Below, in pieces: positions 1 to 12,430 of a DNA stretch of 64,000 bases; position 1 is the stretch's first letter; each line of letters opens with the position of its first letter. Below the pieces are notes generated by a model. It saw only the letters and a program-made list of their open reading frames with translations, was not told the origin of the DNA and searched no databases. The DNA is from Limnephilus marmoratus (Eukaryota; Arthropoda; Insecta; Trichoptera; Limnephilidae): NCBI GenBank assembly GCA_917880885.1, contig OU862907.1, forward strand, positions 70,675,072-70,739,071, read 5' to 3'. A program made the translations under genes and the position numbers.

Positions 1-1200
1 ATTAATAAATTAATTTAAAATTTAATAATTTTTATTTTTCGAAAAAATTCTTCCGAAAAATTATAAAATCGGAAATTCCATCTCGGAAAATTGGTCCCAA
101 AACATGTTGTGAATTTTTTATACAAGCATTAAGATATTTTTTTTTCCAAAAAAAAATCTTTCTGGTGTATTAGAATACCGGAATTATTTGTGGCTAGAAA
201 AATTAACTTTTTTTTCGAACATTTTTATTGAAAGAATAGTTATACATGCATATTATATATAAAATTATGTGCAAAATTAATAAAACGTCATTTATAAATG
301 AATAAAACACAATCGCATCAATGCGGTCTTTTTGTTGACATCATTGGATCAGCCTTCTGACGTCACGGTAAACAAAATGACAATATTGATTTTGGCTGTA
401 CAAGACAACTTTTTGTTTTAGTCTTATTAAATAAATGTATTGTTTTTAGTTCTGACAAAACTAAAACTTAATTTGAGCGACTTTTAGATTTGTAATTTAT
501 ATAACAGACCTGGGATGTTTTGATAGAAAATTGATACCTAAGAGTTTGGAAATGGCTGTGTTTTTACACCATGGTTCAATTTAATAACAATAGTGTTTAA
601 AAAAATTGGTGCTACACTGATTACTGAACTGTCGAACGAATAAAACATTGTGCGTTGTGACGTCACACCAGACGTCATATATTGAGTGTGTTTTGCGGGC
701 CTTGAAAAATGGAAAATGGTTTTAACTATGAAAAGTAAGATTAAAACAAATATGTTTGCTGGTATGTAGGTAATGCTGGTATGTAATGTTGCAGACGTGT
801 CCGTGAATGTGTTAACAGAGTCTGCCGTAGTTTTTAGCTCAAAAATGATATAAGCTATTCTAAAATAGGTGTTTTACAGGATGTATTATTTTTCACAATT
901 AATAATTGAATTATTTCCTCCTTAGGTGAAGACTAGAAGAAGTATCCGGTTACTAATTTCCAGACAACTGTTAAGGTAACTAATTTAGTTTAATTTATTA
1001 TTTATTGACACCCTTTTGGTCGTTCACAAATGTATTTATAAATGGATCACAAATACAATATTCGATAGAGCCACCGATATAATATTGTATTTGTAATCCA
1101 TTCTTGAAAGTTTTGAGTTTTGCTTACAAACAAAACTATTAATCTATGCTTGCTTAAGAATGTACTTGCGCAAACAATTAATTCTTATTATAAGCAATAA
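1..1200 (+). repeat. Composite repeat CR, copy 1, blocks A-D
   Basis: Block A (1-240) is AT-rich with many GGAAA/TTTTC words. Block B (about 240-900) has AATAAAACACAATC and several TGACGTCA-type palindromes (358-364, 659-665). Block C (926-975) is exon-like. Block D (1000-1200) carries an inverted pair, ACAAATACAATATT and AATATTGTATTTGT. The same blocks in the same order and orientation recur near 7.2-8.3, 18.1-18.85, 25.8-27.26 and 39.5-40.6 kb. No protein is recognisable. Confidence 0.75.
926..975 (+). other. Exon-like block C, CR copy 1 (50 nt between splice-like signals)
   Basis: The block is preceded by TTTCCTCCTTAG and followed by GTAACTAATTTAG. Equivalent blocks with the same acceptor and donor are at 7352-7416, 18269-18333, 27091-27142 and 40347-40397, although their interiors differ in length and sequence. 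This is what a spliced exon inside a transcribed repeat would look like; transcription itself is not shown. Confidence 0.45.
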
Positions 1201-1319
1201 TTGTCAGCCTGAAACACTCATTTACATTGAAAAATCTTCCGAGAAAAGATACTTGCCGCCAACGGGACTTGAACCCGTGTCCTTTTGATTGCCGGTCGGA
1301 TGCTCTGACCACTGAGCTT
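1190..1319 (-). repeat. SINE-A, truncated minus-strand copy with tRNA-like head
   Basis: The minus strand reads a tRNA-like sequence: D arm GCTCAGTGGTCAGAGC, T arm ACGGGTTCAAGTCCCGT, and the 3' acceptor half TGGCGGC. This is followed by the SINE-A body (AAGTATCTTTTCTCGG). The 5' acceptor strand is missing, so the cloverleaf is incomplete. It faces the plus-strand copy at 1402-1790, which makes an inverted pair. Confidence 0.7.
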
Positions 1320-1401
1320 AACTGTCTTAAACGTTAGTAGTTTATAAATTAAAAATAATAATAATATTTAACAAGTTAAAAGTATTTCACCAAAAAATGT
1401 A

Positions 1402-1790
1402 GACATAATTTGTCTCGACGCCGCGCCTAGCGAGAGATTTAGTACTAACAATACCTCCCTCACAAAATAAAGTTGGTTGTTTTCAGGTGGAAAAATCAGT
1501 AATTGTTGAATGAAACACTAGTACCTATATATTGAGTTATTTGGCGGGTATTAGATAAGCCGCCATAGCTCAGTGGTCACGGGATCAGAAGGACACGGGT
1601 TCAAGTCCCGTTGGCGGCAAGTATCTTTTCTCGGAAGATCTTTCAATGTAAATGAGTGTTTCAGGCTGACAATTATTGCTTATAATAATTGTTACCCTTT
1701 GTGCTATGCATAAAAATCTTGTCTTAAACGTTAGTTTATAAATTAAAAATAATAATTAATTCTTCTTAATATTTTAATGCTTCATAAATT
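1402..1790 (+). repeat. SINE-A copy with internally deleted tRNA-like head
   Basis: The tRNA-like part (1559-1619) keeps GCCGCCA, the D arm and the T arm but has lost much of the anticodon arm. The leader from CATAATTTGTCTCGACG and the body through GTCTTAAACGTTAG match 41230-41600 closely, so this is a dispersed element and not a lone tRNA pseudogene. Confidence 0.7.
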
Positions 1791-1799
1791 GTTTTTTTT

Positions 1800-2660
1800 T
1801 CTTATTATTATACTGTCGCACTCTTTGAAAGAGCAGATTTTGAATTCTTTCAAGTATCACCTTAATATCTTTTTCAAAGATATGAATAATTTCGTTTATA
1901 AAGTGTAAAAATAAAATTGGACCTATTTAAGACCGTTGTGGTATACCACTGGTAGCTATGGATTGGTTGGAAAGAAAGCGAATTATTTTTGCTAGTAGAA
2001 CTCTACCGGATAGGTATATAGGTATTTGCAAACCAGTCCAATAGTTTCATCAGGATAATTTTATGGCATGCTTTGTCAAAGGCCTTAATAAAGTCCAGAA
2101 AAATATGTGGAATCGACTTGAGTTCTGTTAGCCTTCAAAATATTATAATTTTGATATAACGAGAGATTTGTCAGAGTTGATCTGCCCGACAAAACTCTAA
2201 GTTTATTCGGAATAGTGAAATGGTTTATATACGGAGAAATATTATCTAGCATTAGTTTTTAAGAATGTTTCGGTACTACGAGATAGCTTACATACGTGTC
2301 TATAGTTAGTTACATCACATTTATTACCCTTTTTGAATATAGGTGTTATAATATAACAGCGTTTCCAATTGTTTGAGAAGCGACATAATTTATAAAGATA
2401 TTTGAGATGTACATTATCGAGTCTGGCCTTTCTTTTTTTGGATAGCGATTTAAGTTTAGTTTTAACATCTGTTAAAGCAGAGATGTGTATGTTCTTGTTC
2501 GGGACGAAGGTTGTATATAATTATTATTTGGGATATCTTTTTTTATTTTATTTATTTATACTTTATATTTTATATCATCGATACTTTAGAAATAATCAGC
2601 AAAATAGTAAACCTTTACTTTCATATCAGTAGATACTACTCTTTTCTCTGAAGTGCATTG
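1800..2660 (-). mobile_element. Jockey-type LINE reverse-transcriptase remnant (CR block E-F)
   Basis: Minus-strand translation with frame breaks gives RT motifs: IFLDFIKAFDKACHK (motif A), then SGIPQRS and IGPILFLHFINEI (motif B). Stops and shifts are frequent, so the copy is dead. Related remnants are at 8460-8930, 10070-10170, 19020-19175, 22735-23330 and 41705-42175, all on the same strand. Confidence 0.75.
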
Positions 2661-3120
2661 AGGTGGGTAAGCCTTGTTTGTTTTTTCTTAGACAGTTAAC
2701 ATGATTGAAAAATTTTTGTCTGGGAGAAGATATAGAATATTCAGAAAGAAACAAGTTCTTTGTACAAAACCACTTTTTTATTTGTATTTGTCGAAATAAT
2801 CAAAATAAAGTGGATTTAAACAAATAACTTGTTTCATTCTGTACCTATAATGTCAAGCCATAAATGCCATAAAAGCCATAAAGCCATAATATTGGCTTTT
2901 ATCGATAATATTTTTTAAACTAGAAGATAGATATAATTTTTGACTAGAAGATTTAGGTATGTATTTAAAATACGATTTTTAGACAGATTTTTTACATTGA
3001 CATCTCTAGTTGTGAAATATCTAGTGGTCGCTAAGAGAGTTGGATTAGATTTGGTATTGTACACTTCATTGACTTGATGTAGAGAGAGTAAGTTTGTCAT
3101 ATCTATTATTATTTCTCTTG
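2661..3120 (-). repeat. CR blocks G-H
   Basis: Shared words include GTACTACTCTTTTCTCTGAA-like and TTCTTAGACAGTTAACATG (G), then CTAGTGGTCGCTAAGAGAG and TTGATGTAGAGAGAGTAAG (H). Parallel copies are at 13070-13440, 23340-23700 and 47810-47890. On the minus strand, block G reads as sequence upstream of the RT domain of the same decayed LINE. Confidence 0.6.
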
Positions 3121-3480
3121 TATTTTCTGTCTAAAGCTAGGGGTATCCAGCCTTGATAGAACCGTGCATTGGACACTATATTAGCTCACTTGGTAGAGCT
3201 CCACCCCGGCTAGGAGTAGGTCCTGGGTTCGACTCCTAGATATGACCGTATCTTTTCCTGATTTTTCTTTTTCAGATTTTCGATTGAGTTTCGCTAATAT
3301 TGTCTTAATTAATTAAAATATTACAATTTGAGGTTTTACCAATTAATTCGAGAATACAAATTCTTTAGTTTTTAAGAACTTTTTATAAACACATTTTTTT
3401 ACGTTACAAAATAATTTATTGAGTGTTTATTTATTTTTTATAAAATTATTACAGAATGTTTTATCGTTAATTGTTCATGA
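3121..3480 (+). repeat. SINE-B copy: tRNA-like head and common tail
   Basis: The head (about 3170-3243) has an A-box-like TTAGCTCACTTGGTAGAGCT and a B-box-like GGGTTCGACTCC. The tail has CAGATTTTCGATTGAGTTTC and ATATTACAATTTGAGGTTTT. Other copies are at 13441-13780, 28021-28200 and 52290-52600. Confidence 0.7.
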
Positions 3481-4244
3481 GAAATTAAAATTATATGTTT
3501 CCAATTTTGGCTTCATTAAGAGCGTTTAACCAGCCAGCGGCCGAAAATCCACATTTCGTCGAAAGTTGTTCTTACGATCGTGCAGGGCGGTTACAATGAG
3601 AAAGATTAATTATTCTCCGTACCAGCTTTTTAAAATTATAACTCAATATCTATTTTATTTCCTTCGAAATTTGCTTTAATTTATACCTACATCCAAAAAT
3701 GCTGAAAGGCGTGATGATAAAACTATTAAAATAATGTTATTTTTGTAATTATTTTTTGATTATAAGTGTTTAACATTTTTCAAAAATGTTAAATAAGAAT
3801 GTTAAAAACATCTGAATTATATTAGTTTGTAAGTGCGCATATAAATACACAAACGGACCAATCATCGTCAAGAAACACATGCACGTATATATTTTTTAAT
3901 GATTTTATTTAAACTAAAATAAAAATTCTAAAACATGCGATACCAAGATAATATAATGATTTATTTTACTGCATGATTATATAATTTTAAATGGGTGTTG
4001 TGTTATACAAAATCTTTTTTGAAAATTAAATCTATTAAATCTATCAACGACCTATGGTATATCCTTATTATACAAAATTAAACATTTTTTCTCAAAATTT
4101 AAAACATGCGAATGCTAGATAAAAGAACAATCTTTCGTAAACCATTTATAATTTTTTGTGGAAAAGAGTCAATACGTCTAAAATCTGATTTAAAATGTCA
4201 TATTTGTGGTTTTCTCTGGTAATACCCCCTTAAATATGACATTA
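3481..4244. other. AT-rich, no gene seen
   Basis: No ORF, tRNA or clear transposon boundary was recognised. Part of it may be the far tail of CR, because the TTAAATATGACA words near 4230 also occur at 52675. Confidence 0.5.
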
Positions 4245-4767
4245 TTATCCTCCTTACATAGTATAAAATGAAGTCGCTCAAAATGGATGTGCGCGTTAAT
4301 CTTTTAAACTATGCAACGGATTTTCATACGGTTTTCACCAATAGATAGAGTGATTGAAGAGGAATATTTATATGTATAATATATGCAAATTATATTAGAG
4401 AAAAGCGGAGAAATTCAAGGAAAACATTTTTTTGTGCGATTTAAAACGGCTGGCGGGCCGTACTATAGTCACTTTTGAAATTCGTTCTACGGAAGAAATT
4501 GGAAAATAGATGTCCTAGAGTAAGTAGGTATTTGATTTTCCCTTTTCAAATATCCAGTGTTGCATTGCAAGCATTGTATAATTAGTGGCGAGTTAATTAG
4601 TTTATGTGTATAATACATGCTTATAACAGTAGAGAAAAGCCGATAAATATTCAATTCAGGCAGCGGGCAGCGGGCAGCTGGCAAGCGGGTGGTGTGGATT
4701 TTATAAAGATTGGGTAGTGGCATTGTGTTTCGTTAGCCACAGCAACGTGTGGCCGGGTCTGCTAGTA
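4245..4767 (-). repeat. Dispersed CTAGCTGACC-type repeat, reverse copy
   Basis: On the minus strand it begins TACTAGCAGACCCGGCCACA and includes GTGGCTAACGAAA. It is the reverse counterpart of the repeat at 54252-54622. It interrupts CR tail sequence: the flank AATAAATAAAATAGAATT follows it here and is contiguous with the upstream words at 52680. This is typical of insect SINE or RTE-like ends; the exact class is not assigned. Confidence 0.55.
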
Positions 4768-4997
4768 ATAAATAAAATAGAATTTGGAGGTTTAAATCTA
4801 TTGAATGTTTTTTTCTGTATTTGAATATACTTAGTTTATTATTTTGGAATTAGTTTGATTTTTTTTTATTAGAAAGAAAAAAAGTTATGCAATATTACAA
4901 GAAATCAAATAAAATAAAATATTAGGTACAGAAAAAAAGAAAAGTCCCAATAAACTACTTTTAAGTAGTTTGTCAATGGCTGCTTTTACTTTGAAGT

Positions 4998-5192
<195 letters not shown>

Positions 5193-5524
5193 GTTTGAAA
5201 CATTTACAGAGTGTTAACAAATTATTGCATTAATATTATTACGTTGGAATATGAACTGATATTAGCACTCCAATTAGAAATGTTCACAGCATGCGTAATT
5301 AAGGTTTAGTTGTTGCTAGACGGAGATGCTAGTAGTGAAAAGAAAACAGAAATAATAATAATAATAAAAAAGAAATATAAGACATGAAATTTAAAACATG
5401 GTAAGTGTACAGAGAAAGAAACGTTTCTGGAAAGGATAATAAAGTTAAAATAAAGAAAAGACATAATAATAAAGCAATTAACAATCGTGACATATCATTA
5501 ATCCTGACATCATCAATTAACAAT

Positions 5525-5572
5525 AATTAAAAATCTTCTTCCATGACATATCATGGTAGAAGATTTTTAATT
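5525..5572. repeat. Hairpin with 22-nt arms
   Basis: Two arms (TTAAAAATCTTCTTCCATGA and its complement, with one mismatch) surround CATA. No tract or gene next to it indicates a function. Confidence 0.7.
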
Positions 5573-5579
5573 TGTTTTT

Positions 5580-6190
5580 TAAAATATTCGAGACTGTTTG
5601 CGAAGATATCAATAAGGTCACATTCAATTGTGTTGTACAAACGACACATTCGAGACAATGGATTGAAGTATGCAATATTTTAAAACATAAAACTTATTAT
5701 GCAGTTAGACATTTTTTTTGTGTTACTACAAAAATGTTAATACCAACAATTTCTTTCGCCGAGCCAATTTTTCAATATAATATTTGTTTTTACATCATTT
5801 GTACATTTTTTAATTTTAGCAGGTAACATATTTAAGCATGTAGGGATGTAGGTATCATTAGGTCCAGCGTTCTTTGTCCATATTTGTTTAAGTGCTTAGG
5901 TACGATTAGTCCTTCATTTAACGTAAATCGAGTATTGTAAGTGTGGTCCAGTCTATTTATGTAGATATATAGGGCTATTCATATGCTGAAAAATAATTTT
6001 ATGCCACAGAATCGCTCTTACTGAGAGAATTTTAAGATTCTGGTAAAAGTACGGAACATTGTGTCTTTGCTCGTATAAACTTTTATGAGCTAATAATTTA
6101 ACTAATGAATTTTGGACAGATTGAACATGATTAACATTTGTCTTACAGGAAAGTCCCCAATTAATAAAAATGGTTAATTTTTATTAGAAC
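5580..6190 (-). mobile_element. Decayed LINE C-terminal domain
   Basis: The minus strand reads INWGLSCKTN, then LVKLLAHKSLYEQ and LKILSVRAILWHK, with several stops. These align by eye with the region after the RT domain in the better LINE copy at 48266-51254 (ISWGSAYKTN). It is a short dead fragment. Confidence 0.55.
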
Positions 6191-6387
6191 AACTCTCTTT
6201 TTATAACTTTTGAAGATGATATCCATGTATTTAATATATCATTGAAGTAGATGATAACTCTTCAAATTTAAATGAAAATATGAAAAAGAACATTACACAG
6301 AAAAATGGGAAAAATTTGGTTAAAGATAATATTGTTAATTGTTTTACTTGAAATATGAGATCGACAAAAATGACGTTTAAAAAAAAG

Positions 6388-6620
6388 TATCTGAATTGGT
6401 AAGGCGTTTACCTCAGTAAGACGAGAGGTTCTGGGTTCGAGCCCCGGTTGCTTCCTTTTTATTTTTTGACGTTTAAATGCGAGGTCTCAGTAGCTGAATT
6501 GGTATGGCGTTTGTCCCAGTAACATTAAAGGTTCTGGGTTCGAGTCCCAGTGGCAATCTTTTTATTTTTCTGTATATTGTTATTTTTTACATTTTCCTTT
6601 AGATTATAAGTGTTAATAAT
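6388..6620 (+). repeat. SINE-C, two tRNA-like heads in tandem
   Basis: The head at about 6388-6460 is partial; the second (6481-6555) is GAGGTCTCAGTAGCTGAATT ... GGTTCTGGGTTCGAGTCCCA. Both are followed by CTTTTTATTTTT. In fuller copies an anticodon loop CCAGTAA can be drawn (AGT, with C instead of U at position 33), so this is SINE sequence and not a functional tRNA. Relatives are at 14427, 54003-54135 and 55343-55530. Confidence 0.65.
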
Positions 6621-6639
6621 AATAATAATCACTGAATAA

Positions 6640-7662
6640 TTTTTAAAGTAACATTTTAGTGAAAAATATGTCGCTCTATAAATATGGCAGAAAGTTTAAA
6701 ATGTATTCAAACACTTAAGATATAATAGAAGAAGGGGCAGATCCACTATTCTAAACAATATTAAATAAATTGGACATGTATTTTTTTTTCTTAATCACAA
6801 TAATTGATTAAATGATTTAAATGAAAAAGATTGATATACTCTGAACACTATTTGGAATTAATTTATTTTGAAGAGTATATTTTGGTTTTAGAAAAACTTT
6901 TTTGAAATAAAAATAAAAGTTTTACAACTTCTGATTTCTATTACCTACATATAATATTTTTCAGAAAAGTAATAAAGTTCCTACCTATGATATGATGTTT
7001 TATCAGAAAATTATTATTTTGGTTATTTTCAAAATTGGAATTTATTTGTCAAAAATTCAGACTGTTCCGTGATTTTTAACGGGTCTGCGTATTTAATTAT
7101 AATGCTCTCAAATTTATAAAATACTGATGCAACCAGATAAGAAATTTAAAAAAAAAATTGTTTCTGAAAAAAATAAGGAATTAAGTATCTATTTTCTTTT
7201 GAAAAAACTAACTAAAAAAAAATATACGTATGCTGGTATGTAATGTTGCAGACGTGTCCGTGAACGTGTTCTAAGTTTAGCCTAGTATTTAGCTCAAATA
7301 TTCAAGATGTTTTATTTTTCACAACTAATAAATTAATTATTTTCTCTCTAGGTGAAGCCCTGCAGAAGCACCCGGGGGTCCCAGTTCCAGTAAAGTAATT
7401 CCCAGTCCCAGTAAAGGTAACTAATTTAATTTACTTCTTTAAATACAGCAAATTTATTTTGTGGCACCATTTTTATTTACAATTAAAAGATTTCTTTGTT
7501 TCGGCCACTTATGATTACTTTGATTATTTGATAATAATCAAAAAATATTTTTTAAAGGCCCACTATTAAACATGTTCTCTTTGTAAATTGTGCCTTTAAT
7601 CAAAATAAAAAATGAAATAAACAATAAAAATTTCAATTGACACTTTTAGGTTTTAGTAAGCC
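6640..7662 (+). repeat. CR copy 2a, blocks A-C
   Basis: It runs parallel to 17472-18558, with shared words ATGTATTCAAACACTT, GGTCTGCGTATT and GGTATGTAATGTTGCAGACG. Together with the SINE-C in front, this copy pairs with 14427-19170 as two relatives of one 2-kb locus. It contains exon-like block C at 7352-7416. Confidence 0.7.
7352..7416 (+). other. Exon-like block C, CR copy 2a (65 nt)
   Basis: Acceptor-like TTTCTCTCTAG precedes the block and donor-like GTAACTAATTTA follows it. The interior contains an imperfect repeat of CCCAGT(T)CCAGTAAAG, so the block is longer than in copies 1, 4 and 5. Confidence 0.45.
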
Positions 7663-7697
7663 CTGAGGAAGTGAGCATCGTTTTCGAAACATGTCGG
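7663..7697 (+). ncRNA. Hammerhead-ribozyme-like motif (weak)
   Basis: The core reads CTGAGGA, then a possible stem II, then GAAAC, AT, GTC. The stem II arms (GTGAGC and GTTTTC) pair imperfectly. The better version is at 18559-18593. Penelope-like elements are known to carry hammerhead motifs; activity here is unproven. Confidence 0.3.
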
Positions 7698-7724
7698 TTT
7701 TGTGGATATTAAAAAAAAAAAATT

Positions 7725-8088
7725 ATATATATATTTTTATTTTTAATAATTAGGTTTACATGGTATTTACATGATAATTTAACATCTCAGGTTTTTTACT
7801 TCCCTTCCATTAAAAGTATTTGCTTGTGTATGGAAGGGGAGTGTACATAAATGCTTTTAGTTATTAGTTATAAGTTAGTACTTAAATAATTCGTTGTATA
7901 TAAATATATGTGAGCTGCAGTATTTCTTTTGATTATGGTCTGTATTTAAAGAAAAGAAAGAATGTCATGGAAAACTAAGGATATTTGTAAGATTAATTGA
8001 CAGTAGTTTTTTTCTTAAGAATATTCTTAAAATGTCTCTTGACAGAGAGCAGAATTCGGGTTTTACCAATATTTATAAATCTTTAAAT
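7725..8088 (-). mobile_element. 5'-truncated LINE 3' end
   Basis: The minus strand ends an ORF with SVKRHFKNILKKKTTVN and a stop, comparable to the end of the LINE at 47895-51985. The 3' part shares CTTGTGTNTGGAAG and AGTGTACAT with 47990-48040. It is absent from the sister locus near 18.6 kb, so it is a later insertion. Confidence 0.6.
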
Positions 8089-8109
8089 TTTTAATTCAAT
8101 TTAATAGAT

Positions 8110-8310
8110 TATTTATGTGCACCCTTTTAGACATTCGAAAATTTATTTATAAATGGATCACAAATACAATATTGGATTGAGTCACCGATATAATATTGTA
8201 TTTGTAAGCCATTCTTGAAAGTTTTGAGTTTTGTTTACGAACAAAACTATTTATCAATTGCATTGCGTAGGTATGTACGGACGCATACAATTAATTCTTC
8301 CTATTATTTT
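8110..8310 (+). repeat. CR copy 2a, block D
   Basis: It contains AATGGATCACAAATACAATA, the inverted partner ATAATATTGTATTTGT, and the word GCGTAGGTATGTACGG. It matches 18650-18850. Confidence 0.7.
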
Positions 8311-8459
8311 AATTTTAATTTTTTTTTATTATCAACATTATAAATATCAATGAACACTGATTACATGCCACAAAAATCATAATTAAATGATAAATAATAA
8401 TAAAAAACAGTTCATTGTTGCATTTGATTAAGAAATAACACCAGAGAACGTATTAAAAA

Positions 8460-8930
8460 GTTTTTTTCTTAAAATAATTATTCTATTGACTTTTGAAAAA
8501 GAGCAGATTAATACCTAATTTGTTTTTGTATCACGTTAATATCTTTATCAAAGATATTAACAAGATCATTTATAACAATAAAATTGGGCCCGAACGAGAC
8601 TCTTGTGGAATAGGTTGAAAAGAACGAATAAATTTTTGCTAGTAGAACTCTAGGATAGTTGGGTAGTTTGGAAACCAGTCCAGTAGTTTTTCATCGATAT
8701 CGTGCGTACATAGTGACCATAGTAATTTAATGGCATACTTTGTTAAAAGCCTCAATAAAATCCTGCATAAAATGTGGAATCGACTTCTGTTACTTCGGTA
8801 GGTGCATATATAGTTGTCATCAGGCGCGGCCGGTGTCTCAAATTGTAGGTGGTTCACCAAGCCATTTATCAAAAACAAAAGGTTGATATTATATTTTTTT
8901 TTAAATCTAGACATCATGCATAATTTTACA
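8460..8930 (-). mobile_element. Jockey-type RT remnant, CR copy 2a
   Basis: The minus-strand fragment (ORF 8639-8917) includes LLTKYAIKLLWSLCTHDIDE and LLDWFPNYPT, matching the region after RT motif A in the other remnants. It is dead. Confidence 0.65.
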
Positions 8931-10065
8931 TTATTTGCTATCTAAAAATATCATGTAACTGTAATAGTAAAAATATCGTGCGATGTAAAAACATGCTGAT
9001 GTCTAGAGTTTAATAAAGTATCCTATGCTTGCAAAGTCGTGTTTTCTCCAATCATAAAAATTCTGATAAAAATTCGTATATGGGAATTGACCTGCCAGGT
9101 AAGTAGTTATGTTTTATGTATCTGTTTGTAAATTTAAATAATAAAAATACATATAGCCTAGGAACTCATAATAAATTGTACAACGCAACATAACTAAAAC
9201 GGCGCTCTAGAAATTATCCAATTATTATAGAATTATTCTGGTATCAATATTTTTAGAAACATTTTACACTCCATTACTATTGATATTACATCTATTAGAA
9301 GGTTAGTGGAAAGGGTGGATGTGATATCCATTTAAAAATACTCAACCTTCCAAAGATAATAACAATAACACAATAATAATTAACACAAAAGAAACGTTTC
9401 GTTTCACTCTGCGGCGTGATCGCCAATATCGCTACTGTCGTTACTGACCCGTGAAGTTCACAATAACAGGTGACAACTTCGATCAATGGGTGACAAACAA
9501 ATAATAATGTCAAAAAGGTACATCCCTAGGGCTCGAACAAGATAATGTCACACGAGACGCATAGCTGACCCTTTGACTAATGGTTACATTTTAGAAGTGA
9601 AATATTATTATTTAATATTATCTTGTTCAAACCTTACTATCGCTGGAACCTAAGCTTCGGAATATTTCCGAAGAATGCCGAAGCTCTTCGGGTCGGCCGG
9701 CCGTGCGGCGCCCGGACAGCCAATTTTTAGTATGACATGTTTCTGACGTTTTGGGATTTTTTACTATGAGCATCATTCAAATTACGGGGCGCTTACTCTG
9801 GCGCACGGTTTGGCATTGTACCTACCTCGGTTCCTCGCTCCTAGCGGGTAGCCGCCGTAACTGGCGCGGGCGGGTGAGAACAATGCGTTTATTTGGCCGT
9901 AATACATTGTTAATTGTTAGATTGATAAATAATTATAATTAAATTTAAAGATTGTGCTCAATTTTATAAATAAACACATTACGTAGAAATACGATGAGTT
10001 GTAAAATGATGTTCAATTTTTTTGGCGGTTCAGCGCACCATTGCACGTTAGCGCCAGCCGCGCCT
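8931..10065. other. Unassigned, with a GC-richer patch at 9640-9960
   Basis: No recognisable gene. A small hairpin (CTTCGGAATATTTCCGAAG) lies near 9655. The 9640-9960 stretch has many CpG (CGGCCGGCCGTGCGGCGCC) in contrast to its surroundings; it could be a transposon end or a promoter-type island. Confidence 0.45.
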
Positions 10066-10069
10066 GGTT

Positions 10070-10170
10070 GTCATATAACGAAAGATTTGTAAAAGTTGAT
10101 CTGCACGATGAAAATCTATGTTTATTCGAAATAGTGAAATGGCATATATATATATATATATATATGAAGA
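10070..10170 (-). mobile_element. Short RT remnant
   Basis: ACGAAAGATTTGTAAAAGTT and the following 70 bases match the RT remnants at 2158 and 22960. They are followed by a TA dinucleotide run (10143-10165). Confidence 0.5.
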
Positions 10171-10199
10171 AATTTTATCTAGTAATCGATTTTAATTTC

Positions 10200-12420
10200 A
10201 AAGTGAATAAGTTCTCTGGTGAGTAGTTTTTGCCCCTTTGAATGTACAAAAGCAATTATTAGAATGTTTGCTAAAATTAATTTGCCGTTTTGGGACTTAA
10301 CATTCCTGGAAGTTTTAAGAAAAGTAATTCTGAGAAAATTCATTGAAAATCGGACAATTGGTCGGAAAATAAAAAAAAATATATGTATTGTTATTTTTTT
10401 TATTGTAAGTTTGAATATTGTCTTTGTAGAGATTTTTTTTTATTTTTCTTAAAGAACATCGGAATTGTTTTGCTAAGAAACTTGGCAATAGAGTAGGCAA
10501 ATTTTTAAAAACCTTTTTGAGGTTTAAGATCATGTTATTATGGGATATCATGTTAGGAAATCTTTGTTATTTGAAGTTTGGAAACAATTCATGTTGGGAA
10601 ATCTTTGTCATTTGAAGTTTGGAAACTAATCATGTTGGGAAATCTTTGTCATTTGAAATTTGGAAACTAATCATGTTGGGAAATCTTTGATCCTAGAAAA
10701 TTTTTATTTTTATCAAAAAAATTCCTTTGGGTAAATCAGAATTATTTTTAGATTTGTATATTTGAAATTACGTAAAGTTTTTATTTTTCCATGTTGGAAA
10801 ATATGTATTTTTTAAACATATCTCTAGGAAAATTTGAAAATCGGAATCCTTAGAAAAATCGGAAACAAAAACTCGGAAAACTGGTCAGGAATTTTTCGTA
10901 CAAATTTTTAGACATTTATCTTCTTGATTTTCTTAATTGAACATTTGAAAACATTTATTTTTTAATTTATTTCTTTATACATTCGGTAATATTATTATTC
11001 AATTTTGAAACACGGTTTATTAAAAAAAGTTCTGCTATGTTATTATTATTACGCTCGACAGCTGTTTTGCCTTCTGAAGACTTTATCAAACTGAGGTCAA
11101 GCCACTTACAGACGATTAATATAATTTCTAAAAAGGTACTTGTCGTGAAAAACTTATTGCAGTTAATTTTAACCACCTATAATATCTATGGCCTTATTGA
11201 TTTTTTAGTAAAAGGACGTAAATTATGAATGGTTATTATTCTGTTTTGAAGTTTCCCCAATGACTGCATTGTTTAAATGTGACTGAAGGTCGTTGGACGT
11301 TAAGTAAGTTATTCCCAATCCCGATTCAGGGGTTTCATTTTCCAGCACAATTAACTATTTTTATGGTTTCTTATATTTGAAATTAGCTAATCCGAATGAT
11401 TATCAAAAATTTTATTTACATACAATTTTATAAGATGTCGACCCGACAAATTTCACACATCCAAATTTATCATTCGTTTTATTAGTCGCTTGGAAAATTA
11501 GTTATGTTTTTTGTGTTTTAAATGACTTTTCCATTAAAAATTAAATGTTTTCATATCTTCAAATAAGAATAACGAAAAGATAAATGTCTGAAATCTTTTT
11601 ATCAAAATTCTCAACCTTTTTTGACCAATTTTCCGGGAAATTTTTTTTTCAAAAGATTAAAAATTTCTTAAAACATTGAAAATCAGCAAACTTTGCATAA
11701 TTTCAATATTTCAACCATATTTTTTTTGTGCATCCTTAGTTTGAAATCAAGTCGAATAAAACTTCTCGATCTGGTCCCCCATTTTAAAATACATTCAGAT
11801 TTGATCGAAAAGATTCAATATAAATTCCGAAGATACATTCATTTTCAACTCAGAATTCTTTCTGTTACTAGGGAAAATTGGAAAATAAGTGTAAGAATTT
11901 TCATAAAACCTTTAAGACACTTATATTTTAGTTTTTGTTATTTGAAGTATGGAAAATTTTTTAAATTGAGAAATTTTTGAATCTGGAAAATTATATTTTT
12001 CTGAAAAAAATTCTTTACAATGAAATTCGAGAAATTGGCCGGAGAAGATCGTGAATTTTTTTAAAGAAATGCATTTTTATATCATTTGAGGTTCGTAACT
12101 TTTCCACGTAAGAAATTTTTTTTTTTTTTTTAAATATCTGAAAATTATAAAATCGAAAATTTTATCTCGGAAATTTTTTGGCAAAATATGCTATGAAAGC
12201 TTTTGATCCCGGAAATGTTATTTTCAGAAAAAAATATTATTCAATAATTATTTCCAAAAAAATTTTTAGTTAAATTTAGCTTATAATAATTTTTATATTT
12301 TCTTTATTGTTTAATTTTATTTTTATATTTTCTTTCTTGTTTAAATTTTTAAGTATTTACTTTGATACAAATAGTTTGTAAAAATTTTATAAGAAAAGCC
12401 CACTAGGGCGTGTAATAAAT
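10200..12420 (+). repeat. CR copy 3, long block A
   Basis: This is AT-rich sequence built from degenerate GGAAA/TTTTC words. It starts with the junction CTTTGAATGTACAAAAGCAA shared with 23910 and includes TCGATCTGGTCCCCCATTTT, shared with 27720 and 39600. Apparent ORFs here are not supported by any family. Confidence 0.6.
10548..10695 (+). repeat. Tandem repeat, about 46-bp unit, 3-4 copies
   Basis: The repeated word is CATGTTGGGAAATCTTTG(T)CATTTGAAGTTTGGAAACTAAT. A single relative copy of the unit is at 24205. Confidence 0.8.
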
Positions 12421-12430
12421 AAATAAATAA

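Noticed and set aside
1254..1319. Functional tRNA-Ala gene
   Set aside because: The 5' acceptor strand is missing, and both flanks are repeated SINE-A sequence.
9640..9960. CpG-island promoter of a gene at 9751
   Set aside because: The 63-aa ORF has no family features and no supporting exon; only the base composition is notable.
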